Assembly: GCA_964568355.1 (NCBI GenBank) | Contig: CAZMRK010000523.1 | Span: 1-34,187 of the forward strand | Length of the DNA stretch: 34,187 bases | Reading direction: 5' to 3' | From: JAJPJX01 sp964568355 | Lineage (GTDB): Bacteria; Acidobacteriota; Terriglobia; Bryobacterales; Bryobacteraceae | In this document: positions 30,349-34,187 of the stretch, piece by piece | Layout: the number at the start of each line of letters is the position of its first letter | Position numbering within the stretch: position 1 is the stretch's first letter | Program-made: the position numbers and the translations under genes | Notes under the pieces: model-generated | What the model saw: only the letters and a program-made list of their open reading frames with translations | The model's database searches: none | What the model was told of the DNA's origin: nothing

Positions 30349-32523
30349 CTAGGACTTCTGAAAGACTATCACCGCCAGCGGCGGCAAGGTGATCGAGATA
30401 CTGTGCTTCCGGCCGTGCTGCGAGACCGGCTGGGAATCCACCGGGGCGCCGTTGCCGACATTGCTGCCGCCGAACATCTCGGAATCGGTATTGAAGACCT
30501 CCCGATAGCAGCCCGCCTCCGGTACTCCGATGGCATAGTGGCTGCGAACAACCGGCGTAAAGTTGCAGACCACGAGCAGGAAATCGTGCCCGTCGTTAGC
30601 TCGCCGGAGAAACGAGATGATGGAATTCTCCACATCGTGGAAGTCCACCCACTCGAAGCCGGTATAGTGGAAATCTACCTCGTAAAGCGCCGCATTGGCC
30701 CGATAGAAGCGGTTCAGCTCGGCTGCCAGTGTCTGGAGCTTGCGATGGTAATCGAAGGTTAGCAAATCCCACTGGACGCTCTCGTTATAGTTCCACTCAT
30801 CGCGCTGGCCGATTTCCTGCCCCATGAAGAGCAGTTTCTTGCCGGGATGCGTGTACATATAAGTCAGAAAGGCGCGGGTGTTGGCGAACTGGCGCCACTC
30901 ATCGCCCGGCATCTTGTTCAGCAGAGAGCCTTTTCCGTGGACCACTTCGTCATGCGAAATGGGCAGGACGAAGTTTTCGGTGAAGGCGTACAGCAGGCTG
31001 AAGGTAATGTTGTTGTGGTGGAACTTCCGATGGACCGGGTCCTGGCTGAAGTAGCTCAGCATGTCGTGCATCCAGCCCATATTCCACTTCATGGTGAAGC
31101 CCAGGCCGTTCAGGTAGACCGGCTTCGAAACGCCGGGGAACGCGGTGGATTCCTCGGCGATGGTTACGGCTCCAGGCACCTGGTGGGCCAGTTCGTTGAA
31201 ACGGCGCAGAAAATCGATAGCCTCCAGATTTTCGTTGCCGCCGAACTGGTTGGGGATCCACTCGCCGGGCTGGCGGGAGTAATCCAGGTAGAGCATGGAA
31301 GCGACTGCATCTACGCGCAATCCATCGATATGGTAGCGTTTGAGCCAGAACAGGGCATTGGCAATCAGAAAGCAGCGGACTTCGTTGCGCCCGTAGTTGA
31401 AGATCAGGGTGCCCCAGTCGCGCTGCTCGCCTTTGCGGGGATCCGCGTGCTCGTAGAGCGCCGTGCCGTCGAAATATCCCAGGCCGTGGGCGTCCTTGGG
31501 GAAGTGAGCGGGAACCCAGTCCACAATCACGCCGATTCCGGCCTGGTGCAGCCGGTCGACAAAGTACATGAAGTCTTCCGGCGGGCCGAAGCGGGAGGTC
31601 GGCGCGTAATAGCCGATCACCTGGTAGCCCCAGGAGCCGGAGAACGGATGCTCCATGATGGGCAGCAGCTCGATGTGCGTGTAGCCCATCTGCTTCACGT
31701 ATTCCACCAGGCTGCGGGCGATCTCGCGGTAGCTCAGAATCTGGCCTTGCGGCCCGCGCATCCAGGATTCCAGGTGCACTTCGTAGATGGAAACCGGTGA
31801 GCGCAGCAGATCGGTCTTGCCCCGCTCGTCCATCCAGGTTTGATCGCCCCACTGGTATCTGTCGATATTCCAGACCACGGAGGCGGACTTGGGCGGAACT
31901 TCGCAATAGAATGCGAACGGATCGGCCTTCAACTGCTGGTAGCCCGCATAGCGCGAGCGGATATTGTATTTATAAGCCACGCCCTCGCCCAGCTCGGGCA
32001 GAAACAACTCCCAAACCCCGCCGTTGCGGCGGCGCATGGGATGGCGCCGGGTGTCCCACTGGTTGAAATCACCGGCGACCGAAACCGTCTCGGCATTGGG
32101 CGCCCAGACGGCGAAGCGGACGCCGCGGACTCCCTGGCACTCCACCAGGTGCGCTCCCAGCGTGTCATAGGCCTCGTAAAGCGTGCCCTCGCCATGTAAG
32201 TGGAGATCGAAATCGGAAAGCAGCGGAGGGAAGCGATAGGGGTCTTCGAACTGGATGCTGACGCCGTCGGTCAGAAGCGCTTGCAGGCGGTAGGCCTCAG
32301 GCTGTCCGTCCAGACTGGCGCAGAAGAAGCCGCCACTGTGCTGCCGGACCATCGGCCAAACCTTGTCTCCCAGAATCACCTCGGCGGATTGAGCCTGGGG
32401 TAGAAACGCACGAATCTCCCAGCGTGGCTGGCCTCCTTTCTTTCGGACGGCATGGGGTCCCAGAATACGAAACGGATCTCCATGAAAACCTCCGACGATC
32501 GCTTCAATTTCTTCTACGGTCAT
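30349..32523 (-). CDS. glgB: 1,4-alpha-glucan branching enzyme
   Basis: GlgB cuts alpha-1,4 chains and rejoins them as alpha-1,6 branches in glycogen. The 724-residue protein (normal length) has an N1-type start (GGFHGDPFRILGPHAV), CBM48 (~130-200, FAVWAPNAETVSVAGDFNQW), the GH13 barrel from ~245 (YEVHLESWMR, ELLPIMEHPFSGSWGYQ), and the catalytic residues D405 (GLRVDAVASM), E458 (IAEEST) and D525 (ISHDEVVHGKGSL), with a beta C-domain to the end. No glgA, glgC or glgX is nearby. It is divergent from the adenosine-deaminase-like gene with only 23 bp between start codons. Confidence 0.97.
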   Translation of the reverse strand: MTVEEIEAIVGGFHGDPFRILGPHAVRKKGGQPRWEIRAFLPQAQSAEVILGDKVWPMVRQHSGGFFCASLDGQPEAYRLQALLTDGVSIQFEDPYRFPPLLSDFDLHLHGEGTLYEAYDTLGAHLVECQGVRGVRFAVWAPNAETVSVAGDFNQWDTRRHPMRRRNGGVWELFLPELGEGVAYKYNIRSRYAGYQQLKADPFAFYCEVPPKSASVVWNIDRYQWGDQTWMDERGKTDLLRSPVSIYEVHLESWMRGPQGQILSYREIARSLVEYVKQMGYTHIELLPIMEHPFSGSWGYQVIGYYAPTSRFGPPEDFMYFVDRLHQAGIGVIVDWVPAHFPKDAHGLGYFDGTALYEHADPRKGEQRDWGTLIFNYGRNEVRCFLIANALFWLKRYHIDGLRVDAVASMLYLDYSRQPGEWIPNQFGGNENLEAIDFLRRFNELAHQVPGAVTIAEESTAFPGVSKPVYLNGLGFTMKWNMGWMHDMLSYFSQDPVHRKFHHNNITFSLLYAFTENFVLPISHDEVVHGKGSLLNKMPGDEWRQFANTRAFLTYMYTHPGKKLLFMGQEIGQRDEWNYNESVQWDLLTFDYHRKLQTLAAELNRFYRANAALYEVDFHYTGFEWVDFHDVENSIISFLRRANDGHDFLLVVCNFTPVVRSHYAIGVPEAGCYREVFNTDSEMFGGSNVGNGAPVDSQPVSQHGRKHSISITLPPLAVIVFQKS

Positions 32524-32530
32524 GCGAGCC

Positions 32531-32540
32531 TATCATTATT
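32531..32540. promoter_or_regulatory. Shared AT island between glgB and the deaminase gene
   Basis: The 23-bp gap contains one AT patch. On +, TATCAT (32531-32536) ends 10 nt before ATG 32547. On -, the patch reads AATAATGATA, offering -10 candidates 6-11 nt before the glgB ATG. Any -35 elements would lie inside the opposite coding region; none is convincing. Confidence 0.4.
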
Positions 32541-32546
32541 GCAGGT

Positions 32547-33461
32547 ATGCATCCAAGATACCGTGCGTGGCCCAAAGCGGAGCTTCATTTACACCTGGAG
32601 GGATCGGTGGATTCCGGGACGATGCGTACACTCGCGCCCGAATTGACCGCCGAGCAGATTGAGGAACTGTACCGCTTCTGCGGATTCGGCGGATTTTTGC
32701 AGTGCTTCAAGCGGGTGGTGGAGCGTCTGCAAACGCCCCAAGACTATGCCCTGATCACTCGCCGCCTGCTGGAGCGCCTGGCAGAAGACCAGGTCCAATA
32801 TGCCGAGATTACCCTATCCGCCGGTGTGGTCCTGTGGAAAAAGCAGGAGTTCGCGCCGGTGTACGATGCCATACGGGAAGCGGCCAGTGAGAGCCCCGTC
32901 AAGGTGCGCTGGATCCTGGACGCGATCCGCCATTTCGGCGCGGAACACGCCATGCAGGTGGCCAGGCTGGCTGCCGAGCGCGTGGACGACGGAGTGGTGG
33001 CGTTCGGCATCGGCGGCGACGAGGTGCGCGGTCCCGCGGAATGGTTTGGCGACGTCTACCGCTACGCGCGCGAAAACGGATTGCGCCTGACCGCCCATGC
33101 GGGCGAATCCGACGGCGCGCCATCCATCTGGGCTGCGCTGCGGATTGGCGCGGAGCGGATTGGGCATGGAATCCGCGCTATCGAAGATCCCGAGCTGCTC
33201 CGCTATCTGCGCGAGCAGGATATCCCGCTGGAGGTGTGCATCACCAGTAATGTGGTTACCGGTGTCGTGGCCAGCCTGGAGGAGCACCCGGTGCGCCGGC
33301 TATACGAAAGCGGCGTCCCGATTGTCTTGAACACCGACGACCCCGCACTGTTCGGTACAACACTTTCCGGAGAATTCGAGCTCGCCGCCACACGCTTCGG
33401 TTTTTCGGACGCGGAGCTGCACCAGATCGCCATCAACGGATTCGAATACGCCTTCCAGTAA
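32547..33461 (+). CDS. Adenosine deaminase family protein (adenosine or aminodeoxyfutalosine deaminase)
   Basis: A zinc hydrolase deaminating a purine nucleoside. The 304-residue product has AELHLHLEG (zinc ligands H14, H16), GIGGDE (~154-159), HAGE with catalytic Glu (184-187), ERIGHG (H207), the CxTSNxxTG block and NTDDP (D264-D265), so the active site is complete. It stops at NGFEYAFQ, some 25-30 residues earlier than usual members, which continue with a short helical tail. I choose ATG 32547; the open frame continues upstream but only antisense to glgB. Sequence alone does not separate adenosine from 6-aminodeoxyfutalosine (menaquinone) specificity, and no mqn genes are nearby. Confidence 0.88.
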   Translation: MHPRYRAWPKAELHLHLEGSVDSGTMRTLAPELTAEQIEELYRFCGFGGFLQCFKRVVERLQTPQDYALITRRLLERLAEDQVQYAEITLSAGVVLWKKQEFAPVYDAIREAASESPVKVRWILDAIRHFGAEHAMQVARLAAERVDDGVVAFGIGGDEVRGPAEWFGDVYRYARENGLRLTAHAGESDGAPSIWAALRIGAERIGHGIRAIEDPELLRYLREQDIPLEVCITSNVVTGVVASLEEHPVRRLYESGVPIVLNTDDPALFGTTLSGEFELAATRFGFSDAELHQIAINGFEYAFQ

Positions 33462-33469
33462 CTTTGGCC

Positions 33470-33515
33470 TTGCCAAGTCTCCCACTTTCTAGTAAATAAA
33501 TACTACAGCTAGAAA
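33470..33515 (+). promoter_or_regulatory. Promoter and nested dyad upstream of the TonB receptor gene
   Basis: TTGCCA (33470-33475), 17 bp, TAAATA (33493-33498). Over the -10 lies a dyad, TTTCTAG (33486-33492) with CTAGAAA (33509-33515), and inside it TAGTA/TACTA. The predicted leader is ~60 nt. A repressor or activator site is plausible. Confidence 0.5.
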
Positions 33516-33566
33516 CCTCGCAAAAGCCAGGGGCGAGTTCACAACTGGATCGGAAGGGGTATATTG

Positions 33567-34187
33567 ATGAAACTCCGATGCTGTTTGGCGGTGGCACTCT
33601 CTTTGTGGGCAGCTACAGCCCTGCTCGCGGATGTTACGGGCTCCATTCTCGGCACGGTGCGAGATCCCAGCGCTGCCGTGATCGGCAATGTCCAGGTCGT
33701 GGTCACTAACCTGGAGACCAACCAGAACGTTACGGCGCTCTCGGACTCGCTGGGACAGTACCGCTTTCTCGCGCTGCCGGTGGGGCGCTACAAAGTGGAG
33801 GCCTCCGCGGCAGGTTTCCAGAAGTTTGTGGTTACCGGTGTAACACTCGACGTGAACCAGCAGCGGCGCATCGACATTACCCTGCAAGTCGGCAGCGTGG
33901 AGCAGCAGGTGGAGGTGAGCGCCAACGCCGTTCAGGTGGAGACCACCAACACCCAGTTAGGCCAGGTAATTGACCAGAAAAAAGTCCTGGAGTTACCCCT
34001 CAATGGCCGCAGCTATATTGATTTGTTAGGCTTGCAGGCCGGTGTGGCGCCTACGACATCCAGCTCGATTCAGCAGGATCGTCCTGTTTCCGGCGATATG
34101 TCCGCCGGCAACATCTCCGTGAACGGGCAGCGGGAAACGGCCAACGCATTTCTGGTGAACGGCGGCGATGTCAGCGAAGGGCGCAAC
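33567..34187 (+). CDS. TonB-dependent receptor with N-terminal carboxypeptidase-regulatory-like domain (3' end cut off)
   Basis: The first 207 residues of a large outer-membrane receptor. A signal peptide (MKLRCCLAVALSLWAATALLA) is followed by a Cna-B/carboxypeptidase-regulatory-like beta-sandwich (~22-105: GSILGTVRDPSAAVIGNVQV, DSLGQYRFLALPVGRYKVEA, GFQKFVVTGVTL), then a TonB plug start (~120 onward: TTNTQLGQVIDQKKVLELP, NGRSYIDLLGLQAGV, ISVNGQRETANAFLVNGGD). This layout is the Oar-like type found in large numbers in Solibacter-type Acidobacteriota and presumed to import oligosaccharides or other large substrates. ATG 33567 has GGAAGGGG upstream. The frame is open to the window end. Confidence 0.9.
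   Translation, partial: MKLRCCLAVALSLWAATALLADVTGSILGTVRDPSAAVIGNVQVVVTNLETNQNVTALSDSLGQYRFLALPVGRYKVEASAAGFQKFVVTGVTLDVNQQRRIDITLQVGSVEQQVEVSANAVQVETTNTQLGQVIDQKKVLELPLNGRSYIDLLGLQAGVAPTTSSSIQQDRPVSGDMSAGNISVNGQRETANAFLVNGGDVSEGRN

Noticed and set aside
33595..33612. TGGCAC-N5-TTGTG as a sigma-54 -24/-12 promoter target of the NtrX-like regulator
   Set aside because: It lies inside the signal-peptide coding region of the TonB receptor and the -12 part does not match TTGCW.

Overview
The window looks like a chromosomal segment of an Acidobacteriota bacterium, most likely of the Bryobacterales/Solibacter type. This is inferred from high G+C, a Cna/carboxypeptidase-regulatory-domain TonB receptor of the kind expanded in that group, and a PilMNOP-type cluster ending in a Gly/Gln-rich pseudopilin-like protein. 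No database search was possible. I see no rRNA, tRNA, CRISPR array, transposase or prophage gene; it reads as core and metabolic chromosome rather than an island.

Layout. (1) 1-4.7 kb: a type IV pilus / type II secretion operon on +: the end of a PilB/GspE ATPase, then PilM-, PilN-, PilO- and PilP-like proteins and a pseudopilin-like protein with a long low-complexity tail. No secretin is visible. (2) 4.7-10.9 kb: a small zinc metallopeptidase (-), then cmk, lysC, a PpiD/SurA-like foldase, a DedA protein and a YihY/BrkB membrane protein (+). (3) 10.9-13.5 kb: an MFS transporter (-) divergent from tryptophanase (tnaA). (4) 13.5-17.6 kb: an AT-rich patch with DnaA boxes, dnaB, and a CUT2 sugar ABC ATPase plus permease with no binding protein. 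(5) 17.6-20.8 kb: two conserved-looking unknown proteins, a compact MidA-like methyltransferase, a tiny lysine-rich peptide gene with its own promoter and terminator, a PduO-type cobalamin adenosyltransferase and a zinc-ribbon protein. (6) 20.8-23.3 kb: minus-strand operon coaD-aspartate aminotransferase-manA. (7) 23.5-28.7 kb: an RRM RNA-binding protein, then a tight four-gene unit: Omp85-like barrel, DUF4390 protein, NtrY-like kinase, NtrX-like sigma-54 activator. (8) 28.8-34.2 kb: glgB plus a CrtI-like FAD oxidoreductase (-), an adenosine-deaminase-family protein (+) and the start of a TonB-dependent receptor (+).

Expression signals fall into two classes. Some genes have a Shine-Dalgarno leader (ppiD-like, pduO-like, zinc ribbon, lysine-rich peptide, TonB receptor). 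At least six first-of-unit genes instead have a TANNNT -10 hexamer 6-11 nt before an ATG, GTG or even ATT start and no Shine-Dalgarno, as expected for leaderless or nearly leaderless mRNAs. Several divergent gene pairs share one small AT island of 23-57 bp.

The observations I rate highest are four DnaA-box-like 9-mers in 85 bp just before dnaB, the 20-residue Lys/Ala/Pro gene with near-consensus promoter and terminator, a ~100-bp nested-palindrome repeat present twice, a coaD whose only plausible start is ATT, and the Omp85-DUF4390-NtrYX unit.
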